Shown: positions 7,274-15,797, counted from the stretch's first letter. The stretch is 64,000 nt of DNA from Clostridia bacterium (GCA_017934975.1 JAGBIM010000019.1:62001-126000), one strand, 5' to 3'. Numbers and translations are program-made. Notes: generated by a model not told the origin, from the sequence alone.

Positions 7274-9649
7274 ATGGGAACGAAGAAGAATCGAAATCAA
7301 GCTCCCGGGAAGGAACGGTCAAGCCCCGGGATCGACGAGGAAGGCCGTGTGAACGTATCCTTCCGTGGGGAGCGCTTGTTGGTCAACAAGGTGCTTTCTT
7401 CGGAAGAGCTGGATCGGCTGGAGAACGCCATCCCGAAAGAGGAACCCCTTCGGTTCGTTATGGTGGGCGATCTGGACGGAAAGAGTAAGTACGCTACCTC
7501 TCTCCTCGCCGTGACCGATCGGCGGATTTACGCCTTTGACCGCTCTTTGGATCAAGGGGTCCGCTCTTGTACTTATGAAGGAATTCACCGTGCCTACGTG
7601 AAACGGTGTTACGGAAACGCGCTTCTGATCTTTTCGGAAGACGACAGCGGAAAAGAACACGTGGATCTTTCCCGCAATTATACCAATTTCCTGCGTTTTT
7701 CCTATCGCGTTGCCTCTCTGTTCGACGCGGCGGCCCGCTATATCGAGAACGTAGCCGCAGGGAAAAATCCCGAGGAAGAAATGACGGCGGTGCAGGCCGC
7801 CTTTGAAAAGCAGTTCAGCGTCTGTCCCCGTTGCGGACGGACTCTGATCCGCCCCGGTGCACCCTGCATGAACTGTCAGTCTAAGGGCAAGCTGGTGAAA
7901 AAACTGGTAGGATACGTGGCTCCCTACAAATGGCGGCTTCTGTTCTGCATCTTTTTGTCGGTGATTACCACGGCGGTGTCCCTTTTGCCGCCCTTCATGA
8001 CCAAAACCCTGGTGGACGACGTGCTGCCCGAAGGGAACCGAAGGATGCTGTACATCTGCGTTGCTCTTCTGTTTGGGTCTTATATCGTGCAACAGGGGGT
8101 CGGTACCATCCGCGCCTATCTGCTCCGTATCTGCGGGGACCGCATCGTGGCGGACCTGCGCAACGACGTGTACGCCAAGGCGCAAAAGCTTCCCATGCGG
8201 TTTTACGATCGCACCTCTACGGGATCGGTGATCAACCGCATCAGCGGCGATACCTCCAACCTGCAGGCTTTCATGCTTCGTATTACCCAAGAAGTGGTGG
8301 TTCAGTTTTTCCTGCTCATCGGCATTATCGTGATCATGTTCGTGCTGAACTGGCGGCTGACCCTGCTTTCCCTGGTTCCCGTGCCCTTCGTCGTCGTGGG
8401 TGCGCGCATTTTCGGGAAAAAGATCGCCCCCTTCTACCGTCGCATCTGGCGCCGTTGGTCGGCGGTGTCTTCCATTCTGACCGACACCATTCCCGGCGTG
8501 CGGGTCATCAAGGCCTTCACCAACGAAAAACGCAGCGTGGAGAATTTCGAGCGCTATAACGGAGAGTGGCTGAAGACCGATATTTCCGCCTCCCGTATCA
8601 CCACCCTGTTCCCCCATATCGTCAGCTTCGTCATTTCTTGCGGCTCTCTGCTGATCTGGGGCGTGGGCGGCGGCTGGGTGATTGACGATCCCACCTTCCT
8701 CTCCGCAGGTTTGTTGGTTTCGTTTATTTCCTATACGTCCATGTTCTACGGCCCCGTCAATTTCTTTGCAAACCTCAGCGACTCTTATCAGAACGCCCTC
8801 AACTCCGCGGAACGTCTTTTGGACATTCTGGATGCGGAGCCCGAGGCGGACTTTGCGGAGGGCAAGCACCCCGAGCATCTGAAGGGCCGCATCGAATTCC
8901 GCAACGTCAGCTTTTCCTTCGATCGCTCCAAGCGGACCCTTTCCAACGTGAACCTGGTTATTGAGCCGGGGGATATCGTTGGTATTGTTGGGACGACCGG
9001 TGCGGGAAAATCCACGCTGATCAACCTTCTGATGCGGTATTACGATCACTACGACGGCGAGATTTTTATGGACGGCATCAACATTCGGGATATTGATCTG
9101 GAGTTCTACCGTTCCGAAATCGGCTACGTGCAGCAGGAACCCATGATGTTCCACGATTCCATCTACAACAACATCGCTTACGGATGCGATAACGTGCAGG
9201 TGGAGCAGGTTATTCACGCGGCGGACGTGGCCAACGCCCACGCCTTCATCGCCCGCCTGCCCGACGGCTACGATACCCTTCTCGGGGAGCGAGGTACGGG
9301 TCTTTCGGGAGGCGAGCGGCAGCGTTTGTCCATTGCCCGTGCCGTGTTGCGCAACCCCAGTATTCTTTTTCTGGATGAAGCCACCGCTTCCGTGGACTCG
9401 GAGACCGAAAGCCTCATTCAGGACGCCATTGACCGCCTCATCCGCGGCCGCACCACCCTCATGATCGCTCACCGTCTTTCCACCCTGCGCAAGGCCAACA
9501 AGATCATCGTGGTGGATAAGGGCGAAATTCTGGAAATGGGCTCTCCCGAAGAATTGATGGAGAAAAAAGGAAAATATTATAAACTGGTACAAATTCAAAC
9601 CATGTCCGATCAGATTCGGAAGACCAAGGAAGAAGAGAGGTTGGAGTAA
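7274..9649 (+). CDS. ABC exporter with N-terminal PH-like region and zinc ribbon
   Basis: A 791-aa fused permease-ATPase. Residues ~20-170 form a soluble N-terminal region with a PH/GRAM-like feel (LLAVTDRRIYAFDR). A zinc ribbon follows at ~184-201 (CPRCG, then CMNC), then six transmembrane helices from ~213 to 510. The nucleotide-binding domain has Walker A GTTGAGKST (~571), signature LSGGERQ (~676), Walker B ILFLDEA (~696) and the H-loop IAHRLS (~732). It is a type IV (MsbA-like) half-exporter; the substrate is unknown. The soluble front end and zinc ribbon are not part of a standard exporter. It overlaps the DUF1854 gene by 1 bp, which suggests the two act together. Confidence 0.9.
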   Translation: MGTKKNRNQAPGKERSSPGIDEEGRVNVSFRGERLLVNKVLSSEELDRLENAIPKEEPLRFVMVGDLDGKSKYATSLLAVTDRRIYAFDRSLDQGVRSCTYEGIHRAYVKRCYGNALLIFSEDDSGKEHVDLSRNYTNFLRFSYRVASLFDAAARYIENVAAGKNPEEEMTAVQAAFEKQFSVCPRCGRTLIRPGAPCMNCQSKGKLVKKLVGYVAPYKWRLLFCIFLSVITTAVSLLPPFMTKTLVDDVLPEGNRRMLYICVALLFGSYIVQQGVGTIRAYLLRICGDRIVADLRNDVYAKAQKLPMRFYDRTSTGSVINRISGDTSNLQAFMLRITQEVVVQFFLLIGIIVIMFVLNWRLTLLSLVPVPFVVVGARIFGKKIAPFYRRIWRRWSAVSSILTDTIPGVRVIKAFTNEKRSVENFERYNGEWLKTDISASRITTLFPHIVSFVISCGSLLIWGVGGGWVIDDPTFLSAGLLVSFISYTSMFYGPVNFFANLSDSYQNALNSAERLLDILDAEPEADFAEGKHPEHLKGRIEFRNVSFSFDRSKRTLSNVNLVIEPGDIVGIVGTTGAGKSTLINLLMRYYDHYDGEIFMDGINIRDIDLEFYRSEIGYVQQEPMMFHDSIYNNIAYGCDNVQVEQVIHAADVANAHAFIARLPDGYDTLLGERGTGLSGGERQRLSIARAVLRNPSILFLDEATASVDSETESLIQDAIDRLIRGRTTLMIAHRLSTLRKANKIIVVDKGEILEMGSPEELMEKKGKYYKLVQIQTMSDQIRKTKEEERLE

Positions 9650-10137
9650 TGGAACGGATTTATATCGAACACGATATGGCACGCTTCGTGCGAAAAGACA
9701 TCACCCTCGTGGATCTGGAACTGTACGACGGACGGCGGTTTGCGAATCTGGAGCCCCGTCGGCTTTTCCCCTTGACGGGCTTGGAAAAATATATTACGCT
9801 GCTGGATCAGGAGGGGAAAGAGGTTGCCGTGATTCGGGACCTGCGTACCCTGCCTGCGGAGGAGCGAAAGACCATTGAGGAGTGTCTCAACGAATATTAC
9901 CTCATTCCGCGGGTGACGCAAATTCTGTCCTGTCGGGAAAAGTACGGGGTTCTCACCATCAAGGCGAACACCGACCGCGGCCCCGTTTCCATTGAGATCC
10001 GCAATATTCTGCACGGTCTGAAACTTTTGTACGGCTCCCGCGTTCTGTTGCGGGACAACAACGATAACCGCTACGAGATCTCCGATCTGAATCAGCTGGA
10101 TCGGGCAAGTCGGGCCATGCTTGACGCATTTTTATAA
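9649..10137 (+). CDS. DUF1854 family protein
   Basis: A 162-aa soluble protein with no signal or membrane segment. The pattern (VDLELYDGRRFANLEPRRLFPL, an acidic middle, then LLRDNNDNRYEI) matches DUF1854, a family recurrently found next to ABC exporters of the preceding type. Its ATG overlaps the exporter's stop by 1 bp. The family is uncharacterised; a regulatory or substrate-handling role for the exporter is inferred from the pairing. Confidence 0.8.
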   Translation: MERIYIEHDMARFVRKDITLVDLELYDGRRFANLEPRRLFPLTGLEKYITLLDQEGKEVAVIRDLRTLPAEERKTIEECLNEYYLIPRVTQILSCREKYGVLTIKANTDRGPVSIEIRNILHGLKLLYGSRVLLRDNNDNRYEISDLNQLDRASRAMLDAFL

Positions 10138-10160
10138 TTCTGTTTGGGAGGAATGTAATT

Positions 10161-10487
10161 ATGAAACTGATTTTTGCCATCGTGAACAACGACGACAGCA
10201 CCGTTGCCTCTTCCGCATTGACCGATGCGGGCTTTGCCGTGACCCGTCTTTCCACTACGGGCGGTTTTCTGATGGTGGGGAATACCACTCTGCTCATCGG
10301 TACCGACGACGACAAGACCCAGGTCGCCATCGACATTCTCCGCCACCACTGCACCACCCGAAAGAAGATGAACCCCTCTACCGCCTCCTTCGGGTCGGGG
10401 CTGAAGAATCACAGCATCCCCGAGGAGGTTACCGTTGGGGGTGCCACGGTCTTCGTGCTTTCCGTGGATCAGACCGAGAAATTTTAA
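10161..10487 (+). CDS. darA: Cyclic di-AMP receptor DarA (PII-like)
   Basis: A 108-aa protein of the PII-like DarA/PstA family, the same length as the B. subtilis protein. The start MKLIFAIVNNDDS, the TTGGFLMVGNTTLLIG loop and the C-terminal GGATVFVLSVD strand are typical. The homotrimer binds c-di-AMP between subunits. It lies 23 bp after DUF1854 with a good ribosome binding site (GGGAGG) and just before a strong terminator, so it closes the ABC-exporter transcript. Its downstream target is unknown in the family. Confidence 0.92.
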   Translation: MKLIFAIVNNDDSTVASSALTDAGFAVTRLSTTGGFLMVGNTTLLIGTDDDKTQVAIDILRHHCTTRKKMNPSTASFGSGLKNHSIPEEVTVGGATVFVLSVDQTEKF

Positions 10488-10504
10488 GAAACCTTCAAGA
10501 GAAG

Positions 10505-10537
10505 GGCCGCACTCCAAAGGGTGCGGTCTTTTTTTTT
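10505..10537 (+). terminator. Intrinsic terminator after darA
   Basis: A 10-bp stem (10505-10514 with 10519-10528; core CCGCAC/GTGCGG) with a CAAA loop and a nine-base T run. Confidence 0.93.
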
Positions 10538-10539
10538 GA

Positions 10540-10552
10540 CAACCTATGGTTG
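10540..10552. promoter_or_regulatory. Perfect short dyad upstream of XRE/ARH gene
   Basis: CAACC-TAT-GGTTG is a perfect 5-3-5 inverted repeat 24 bp upstream of the -35 box. It could be an operator, possibly for the XRE domain encoded downstream. It is short enough to occur by chance. Confidence 0.35.
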
Positions 10553-10575
10553 CGAAAAAAGCATCCGCAAGGGGG

Positions 10576-10604
10576 TTGAAAGGCAGTTCGTTTTATGGTA
10601 TAAT
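10576..10604 (+). promoter_or_regulatory. Promoter for XRE/ADP-ribosylglycohydrolase gene
   Basis: TTGAAA (10576-10581), a 17-nt spacer and a perfect TATAAT (10599-10604). The predicted leader is only about 17 nt. Confidence 0.85.
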
Positions 10605-10627
10605 GAGAAAAAAACGAGGTGGAGATT

Positions 10628-12205
10628 ATGGCGTTAGCGGAAAATATTTACAAACTGCGGGAACGGATGCGTCTGTCCCAGGAAAAATTTGCGGAAAAGC
10701 TGAACGTGTCCCGTCAAGCGGTACAAAAGTGGGAAAGCGGAAATTCCCGTCCCGATCTGGATAAACTCATCGCCATGTCCCGTCTGTTCGGCGTGACCGT
10801 GGATTTTCTGGTTTCCGACGGATGGAATCGCTTCCCCGAAGCAGGAGGCGGCTTGACGGCCGAGCCGAATTTCGCGGGCCAGCATCCCTGGGAATCCTAT
10901 GCGGCTCAGCTGGACGTGGAATACCGTCAATGCCTGGAGGAAGGGCTGGAAATTGCGGAATACGAGCCTCTTTTCTCTGCGGTGGGGAATCTCAAGCCGG
11001 GTAAGATCAAGAGCCGTCTGGCGGATGTTTTGTACGATCTGGTCTGTTCCTTGCCCCGTCGGGAGGATTATCCTTATTCCGAGCCCTCCGATCTGGAAGG
11101 GATTCGCTCCCTTTCCGAGCCGATTGGCCTGCCTGCCTTTCGGGAATCGAAAAAAGCCCTGCGGGAGCGCATCGCCGGAGGGTGGTACGGTCGCATCTGC
11201 GGGTGCCTTTTGGGCAAGCCTATTGAGGGAATCCGCACCGACGAGCTGATCCCCCTTCTCACCGAAACGGGCAACTATCCCATGCATCGCTATATTCTGA
11301 AAGCCGATCTGACGGAGGAAATGTACGCCCGCTGTAAGTTTTCCTTACGCAACCGCTGCTTTGCGGACACCGTTTCCTGCGCCCCTGCGGACGACGATAC
11401 CAACTATACCGTTCTTTATCAGCTGATCGTGGAAAAGTTCGGTCGGGATTTTACCCCCGCCAACGTGGCCGAGGCCTGGACCCGATATCAGCCGAAGTCT
11501 GCCTATTGCACCGCCGAACGGGTGGCCTTCTGTAATTTTGTGAAGGGCTATTGCCCGCCCGATTCCGCCGTGTATCAGAACCCCTATCGGGAATGGATTG
11601 GGGCACAGATTCGCGGAGACTATTTCGGCTTTATCAACCCCGGGGATCCGGCCCGTGCCGCGGAAATGGCCTACCGTGACGCCTGCATTTCCCACGTGAA
11701 AAACGGTATTTACGGGGAACTGTTCGCCGCCGCCCTCATGTCCTGTGCCTTCGTTTGCTCCACTGCGGAAGAGATGCTGCGGGGTGCTATGGGGCAGATC
11801 CCCACCACCTCCCGCCTCTATGCGGAACTGGATTGGGTCTTGAAGCAATACGCCGAGGGCATGACCGCCGAGGCTTGCTTTGCGGAGATTCACCGCCGCT
11901 ACGACGAACACGACGGACACGACTGGTGCCATACCATCTCCAACGCCATGATCGTAGCCGCCGCCCTGCTGTACGGAAACGGAGATTTCGGACGGTCGAT
12001 CTGCCTTGCGGTTGAAACGGGCTTTGATACCGACTGCAACGGGGCCACCGTGGGGGCCGCCGTGGGCATCTGGAAGGGCGTTTCCGCCCTTTCGGAAGAC
12101 TGGCTGAAGCCCGTGAACGGACGGCTGAACACCCAGATTCTCGGTGTGGGCGAGGTTTCCGTGGATTCGCTGATCGAAAAAACCGTGATGCATATCGAAG
12201 GTTGA
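10628..12205 (+). CDS. XRE-type HTH fused to ADP-ribosylglycohydrolase
   Basis: A 525-aa two-domain protein. Residues 1-65 are a canonical Cro/C1 helix-turn-helix (LSQEKFAEKLNVSRQAVQKWE, GVTVDFLVSDG). After a linker of about 100 residues comes an ADP-ribosylglycohydrolase (DraG-like) domain from ~175, opening with RIAGGWYGRICGCLLGKPIE. The metal-binding motifs are ADDDTNYT (~254) and GFDTDCNGAT (~464). Such enzymes remove ADP-ribose from proteins, nucleic acids or small molecules. The ATG at 10628 sits 3-9 nt behind a GAGGTGGAG box; an in-frame GTG at 10619 lies within that box. It is monocistronic between its own promoter and the next. The fusion suggests a regulator that senses or removes ADP-ribose marks (inference). 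Confidence 0.88.
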   Translation: MALAENIYKLRERMRLSQEKFAEKLNVSRQAVQKWESGNSRPDLDKLIAMSRLFGVTVDFLVSDGWNRFPEAGGGLTAEPNFAGQHPWESYAAQLDVEYRQCLEEGLEIAEYEPLFSAVGNLKPGKIKSRLADVLYDLVCSLPRREDYPYSEPSDLEGIRSLSEPIGLPAFRESKKALRERIAGGWYGRICGCLLGKPIEGIRTDELIPLLTETGNYPMHRYILKADLTEEMYARCKFSLRNRCFADTVSCAPADDDTNYTVLYQLIVEKFGRDFTPANVAEAWTRYQPKSAYCTAERVAFCNFVKGYCPPDSAVYQNPYREWIGAQIRGDYFGFINPGDPARAAEMAYRDACISHVKNGIYGELFAAALMSCAFVCSTAEEMLRGAMGQIPTTSRLYAELDWVLKQYAEGMTAEACFAEIHRRYDEHDGHDWCHTISNAMIVAAALLYGNGDFGRSICLAVETGFDTDCNGATVGAAVGIWKGVSALSEDWLKPVNGRLNTQILGVGEVSVDSLIEKTVMHIEG

Positions 12206-12247
12206 TCCTTCGGAAACGGCTTTTTTCTTAACAATCGATTCTCTTTC

Positions 12248-12276
12248 TTGATTCTTTTTGCGGGATATGTTATACT
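12248..12276 (+). promoter_or_regulatory. Promoter for siroheme/ABC uptake operon
   Basis: TTGATT (12248-12253), a 17-nt spacer and TATACT (12271-12276). The -10 box lies inside a 37-bp dyad. A weak hairpin (12196-12212) over the preceding stop codon, followed at a distance by TTTTTT, may end the upstream gene. Confidence 0.8.
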
Positions 12277-12296
12277 ATACGTGTAACCTATCCCGC
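12260..12296. promoter_or_regulatory. 37-bp near-perfect dyad over promoter (putative operator)
   Basis: The outer arms GCGGGATA (12260-12267) and TATCCCGC (12289-12296) are exact inverted repeats. Inner positions continue the dyad, so 15 of 18 base pairs about centre 12278 match. The left arm lies between the -35 and -10 boxes, upstream of the expected start site, so it cannot be an RNA hairpin and is best read as a repressor operator. Confidence 0.7.
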
Positions 12297-12324
12297 ATTT
12301 TTTGATTTTAAAGGAGATATTATT

Positions 12325-13092
12325 ATGGCGTTGACGACGGAACAGATCAATTCTGTGAAAGGAAGAGGCTTTTTGCGCAATCGGGGCACCGACTGCTTTT
12401 CGGGGCGGGTTTTGTCCCCCGGAACGGTGTTTACCGTGGAGAATATGCAGGATCTTTCTTTGCTGGCGCAGACCTACGGGAACGGAAAGCTGATCCCCAC
12501 CAGCCGCCAATGTATTGAAATTCCCGGAATTCCCTTCGATAAAATTCCCGAAGCGGAGGCCTTTGCCGCCGCTCACGGTCTGATTTTCGGCGGAACGGGT
12601 CCCAAGGTGCGTCCCGTCACCGCCTGCAAGGGAACCACCTGCGTGTTCGGATGCTACGATACCCAGGCCTTGGCCAAAACCATTCACGAAACCTTTTACG
12701 AGGGCTGGAAAACCGTGAAATTGCCCCATAAATTCAAGATTGGCGTGGGGGGATGCCCCAATAGCTGCATCAAGCCCTCTCTGAACGATTTCGGCATCGA
12801 AGGCAATCGGGTGCCGGGGCGCAGGGAGGCCGCATACCGCATCTACGTGGGCGGAACGTGGGGTAAATCCACGCGCATGGGAACCCCTCTGTCCCGTCTC
12901 GTGGAGGAGGCGGAGATTCTTCCCATTCTGGAAAAAACCCTGCTTTGGTTCCGCGAAAACGCCTTTGCAAAAGAACGCCTCGGCATGGCGGTGGACCGTC
13001 TCGGTGCGGAAAACCTGGAAAAGGCCCTCTTTTCCGATGAGATTCTGACCCGAAAAGACGCCATTCTTGCCATGGAGATTAAAGAACGGTAA
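12325..13092 (+). CDS. Small nitrite/sulfite-reductase-like siroheme/4Fe-4S protein
   Basis: A 255-aa protein corresponding to one half of a NirA/sulfite reductase repeat. An N-terminal ferredoxin-like half (TSRQCIEIPG region) leads to the coupled siroheme/[4Fe-4S] cysteine motif, CKGTTC near residue 97 and GGCPNSC near residue 146. Full assimilatory enzymes are about twice this length, so this is a single-module form of the kind seen in anaerobes. The substrate could be nitrite, sulfite or something else. It overlaps by 1 bp the lipoprotein of an uptake system, so the protein may act on an imported compound or respond to it (inference). The first gene after the 37-bp dyad. Confidence 0.82.
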   Translation: MALTTEQINSVKGRGFLRNRGTDCFSGRVLSPGTVFTVENMQDLSLLAQTYGNGKLIPTSRQCIEIPGIPFDKIPEAEAFAAAHGLIFGGTGPKVRPVTACKGTTCVFGCYDTQALAKTIHETFYEGWKTVKLPHKFKIGVGGCPNSCIKPSLNDFGIEGNRVPGRREAAYRIYVGGTWGKSTRMGTPLSRLVEEAEILPILEKTLLWFRENAFAKERLGMAVDRLGAENLEKALFSDEILTRKDAILAMEIKER

Positions 13093-14021
13093 TGAGACGC
13101 GTTTTTTGTTTTTTCCTCGTTTTGTTCTTGATTTTTTGCCTCTGTGCCTGTTCGGACTCCTTGCCCGTGAACGGGGAAGGCGTTCTCGTTACCGATGCGG
13201 AAGGAAATGAGGCCTATCTCGCCCCCTCTGCACGGGTGGTTTCCTGCTACGGCTCCTTTGCCGATTGCTGGTTGCTGGCGGGAGGGAGCCTCGTGGGCGT
13301 GACCCAAGACGCGGTGGAGGAGGGGATCGTGTCCGCCGATTCCGCTACGGTGGTGGGAACGGTGAAAAACGTGGATTTGGAGCAGATTCTCGCTCTGTCT
13401 CCCGATTACGTGATCCTTTCCGCCGACCTTGCGGCCCATAAAAAGCTGGAGCCCGCCCTGAAGGCGGCACGGGTGAAATACGGATATTTCCGCGTGGATA
13501 CCTTTGCGGATTACAAGGCTTTGATGACGCAGTTCTGCGCCGTCAACGGCAGGGAAGACCTGCTTCTTCGCAACGTGACGGAGGTGGAGGCTCGGATCGG
13601 GCAGATTATGGCGAAAATTCCGAAGAATTCCGAAAGAACCTTCCTTCTTTGCCGTGTTTATTCCACGGGTATGAAGGCAAAGGGGGCGGACAATCTGGCA
13701 GGGATGATCCTGCAGGAATTCGGTCTTCACAATATCGCCGACGGCAATCCGCTGCTGTTGGAGGATCTGTCTGCCGAGCAGGTGGTCCTTGCCGATCCCG
13801 ATTATATTTTTTCCCTTTCCATGGGGGATGAAGAGGCGGCGACCTCTTATCTGGAATGGTACGTGGAAAACAATCCCGCCTGGGCTTCCCTTACGGCGGT
13901 TCGGGAAGGAAAAAGCTATCTGTTGCCCAAGGATCTGTTCCACTATAAACCCAACGAACGGTGGGATGAAAGCTATGAATATCTTGCAAAAATCCTCTAC
14001 CCCGAAGTGTTCGGAGCATAA
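13092..14021 (+). CDS. ABC transporter substrate-binding lipoprotein (FecB/BtuF fold)
   Basis: A 309-aa protein with a type II signal peptide: a hydrophobic run ending in the lipobox LCAC with Cys20. The mature part has the class III periplasmic-binding-protein layout: VVSCYGSFADCWLLAGG, VGTVKNVDLEQILALSPDYVI and a long helix joining two lobes. This fold binds siderophores, heme, cobalamin or metal chelates. Its ATG overlaps the preceding stop by 1 bp and its 3' end overlaps the permease. The ligand cannot be assigned from sequence. Confidence 0.88.
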   Translation: MRRVFCFFLVLFLIFCLCACSDSLPVNGEGVLVTDAEGNEAYLAPSARVVSCYGSFADCWLLAGGSLVGVTQDAVEEGIVSADSATVVGTVKNVDLEQILALSPDYVILSADLAAHKKLEPALKAARVKYGYFRVDTFADYKALMTQFCAVNGREDLLLRNVTEVEARIGQIMAKIPKNSERTFLLCRVYSTGMKAKGADNLAGMILQEFGLHNIADGNPLLLEDLSAEQVVLADPDYIFSLSMGDEEAATSYLEWYVENNPAWASLTAVREGKSYLLPKDLFHYKPNERWDESYEYLAKILYPEVFGA

Positions 14022-15015
14022 TTTTTTTCGCAGGCATACCTTTTTGACCGTATGCCTGCTCGCGGCTTTTCTGCTCCTTTTGTTGGCCCTGTCTCTCTGC
14101 TTCGGATCGGTAAAAATTGATCTGTGGAAGGGGATCGGAGAACTTTTTGCGGGAGATACGGACTCTGCGGACGCCCGCATCCTGTTGCATCTTCGCCTTC
14201 CCCGTGCCTTGGGCGCCCTCTTTGCGGGCGCGGCTTTGGCGGTGGCGGGGGTTCTGATTCAGGGCGTTTTGCATAATCCTATGGCGGCGCCGAACATCAT
14301 CGGCGTCAATTCGGGGGCGGGATTGGGTGCCATTCTGATGATTTCCGTGTTTCCCTCCGCCGTTTCCTTCTTGCCCTTGGCGGCTTTCTGTGGAGCGGTG
14401 GGGGCCTGTGCCTGCATTTACGCCCTTGCCAAGCGCACGGGGGCGGATCGCCTGACCGTTACTTTGGTCGGGATTGCGGTGGGGGCCATTCTGAACGCGG
14501 GGATCAATACGGTGAAAACCCTGTTCCCCGACAGCGTTTACGATGCGGACGCTTTTATGATCGGCGGACTTTCGGGGGTGACTTATTCCCGAGTGTTGCC
14601 TGCGGGGATTTTGATTTGTCTTGCTCTTATTTCTGCCTTTCTGCTGGCGCGGGATGCGGATATTCTCTCCCTTGGGGACGATACGGCAAAAACCCTCGGT
14701 CTGAACGTAACCCGCACCCGATGGATTTTTCTTCTTCTCGCCTCGGTTCTGGCGGGGGCGGCGGTGAGCTTTGCAGGGCTCTTGGGCTTCGTGGGCCTGG
14801 TGGTGCCCCATATTTGCCGCCGTTTTACGGGACAGGTTCACCGTCATCTCTTGCCCGTCAGCGCTCTTGGCGGCGGGATTTTGGTCCTTCTGTGTGATCT
14901 GCTCTGTCGCATCCTCTTTGCTCCTTATGAAATTCCCGTGGGGATTCTTCTGTCCCTGGTGGGCGGGCCCTTCTTTATCGTTTTGATTCTGTCGGGGAGG
15001 AAACGCCGTGATTGA
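13975..15015 (+). CDS. FecCD-family ABC transporter permease
   Basis: A 346-aa membrane protein with about ten helices. It has the FecCD/BtuC hallmarks LRLPRALGALFAGAALAVAGV and NPMAAPNIIGVNSGAGLGA, and later a LGFVGLVVPHICRR segment that contacts the ATPase. The start at 13975 gives a normal family N-terminus and overlaps the binding-protein gene by 47 bp; the frame is open further upstream but that part reads as shadow sequence. As a homodimer it would form the channel of the uptake system encoded by its neighbours. Confidence 0.9.
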   Translation: MNILQKSSTPKCSEHNFFRRHTFLTVCLLAAFLLLLLALSLCFGSVKIDLWKGIGELFAGDTDSADARILLHLRLPRALGALFAGAALAVAGVLIQGVLHNPMAAPNIIGVNSGAGLGAILMISVFPSAVSFLPLAAFCGAVGACACIYALAKRTGADRLTVTLVGIAVGAILNAGINTVKTLFPDSVYDADAFMIGGLSGVTYSRVLPAGILICLALISAFLLARDADILSLGDDTAKTLGLNVTRTRWIFLLLASVLAGAAVSFAGLLGFVGLVVPHICRRFTGQVHRHLLPVSALGGGILVLLCDLLCRILFAPYEIPVGILLSLVGGPFFIVLILSGRKRRD

Positions 15016-15760
15016 GTTGAAAAATATTTCCTTTTCCTACGGAAAAACGCCTCTGTTCCGCGACTTTTCCGCCACCTTCTCTCCGGGGGAGATCTGTGGA
15101 ATCATCGGCCCCAACGGATGCGGAAAAACCACCCTGATCCGTCTGCTTTCCGCGTTGGAAATACCCTCCGCGGGGGGATTGACGCTGGATGGAACGCCCT
15201 ATAGAGCGTTTCCCCAAAAAGATCTTGCCAAACAGGTTTCCCTCCTGCCCCAGTCCCGCAATCTTCCCGCGGTGACGGTGGAGGAATTGCTCCTGCGGGG
15301 ACGCTACCCCTATTCCCGTTGCCCTTCGGATGAGGATCGTTTCTTCGTTTCGCAGATCTTAAACCAAATCGGTTTATCCGATTTTGCTGATCGGGACGTT
15401 TTGACCCTTTCGGGCGGAGAGCGTCAGCAGGCCTGCCTTGGGCTTTTGTTGGCGCAGGATACTCCCTACGTTCTGTTGGACGAGCCCACTACGTATTTGG
15501 ACATTTCTCACCGTTTTGCTTTATTTGATATGTTAAAAAAGCTGAAAGAGCAAGGAAAAAGCGTGATTTGCGTCTTGCACGATCTGTCCATGGCGTTTCG
15601 GTTCTGTGACCGCCTACTGGTACTGGAATCGGGTTCCCTTAAGGGCTGCGGTACGCCTCGGGAGATCTTAAAGACCGACGTGATTGAGACCGTCTTTGGG
15701 GTGCGATGCCTTCCGATTCCCGTGGAAGGGCAGACCGAATATCTTTTCCTTCCCCGTTGA
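15008..15760 (+). CDS. ABC transporter ATP-binding protein (FecE/BtuD type)
   Basis: A 250-aa ATPase with Walker A GPNGCGKTT (residues ~35-43), signature LSGGERQQ (~138), Walker B YVLLDEPT (~155) and an H-loop in CVLHDLS. It starts with GTG at 15008, 7 nt after GGGGAGG, overlapping the permease by 8 bp. It completes a lipoprotein-permease-ATPase importer for a siderophore, heme, corrinoid or similar chelate. A bidirectional terminator follows. Confidence 0.92.
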   Translation: MIELKNISFSYGKTPLFRDFSATFSPGEICGIIGPNGCGKTTLIRLLSALEIPSAGGLTLDGTPYRAFPQKDLAKQVSLLPQSRNLPAVTVEELLLRGRYPYSRCPSDEDRFFVSQILNQIGLSDFADRDVLTLSGGERQQACLGLLLAQDTPYVLLDEPTTYLDISHRFALFDMLKKLKEQGKSVICVLHDLSMAFRFCDRLLVLESGSLKGCGTPREILKTDVIETVFGVRCLPIPVEGQTEYLFLPR

Positions 15761-15797
15761 CGATATACCAAAACGGTATAAATAGAGTTAAAAAAAT

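Noticed and set aside
7319-9682. A 787-codon minus-strand frame
   Set aside because: Antisense to the ABC exporter, which has all ATPase motifs.
12260-12296. RNA terminator or attenuator
   Set aside because: The left arm is upstream of the -10 box and no T run follows, so a DNA operator fits better.
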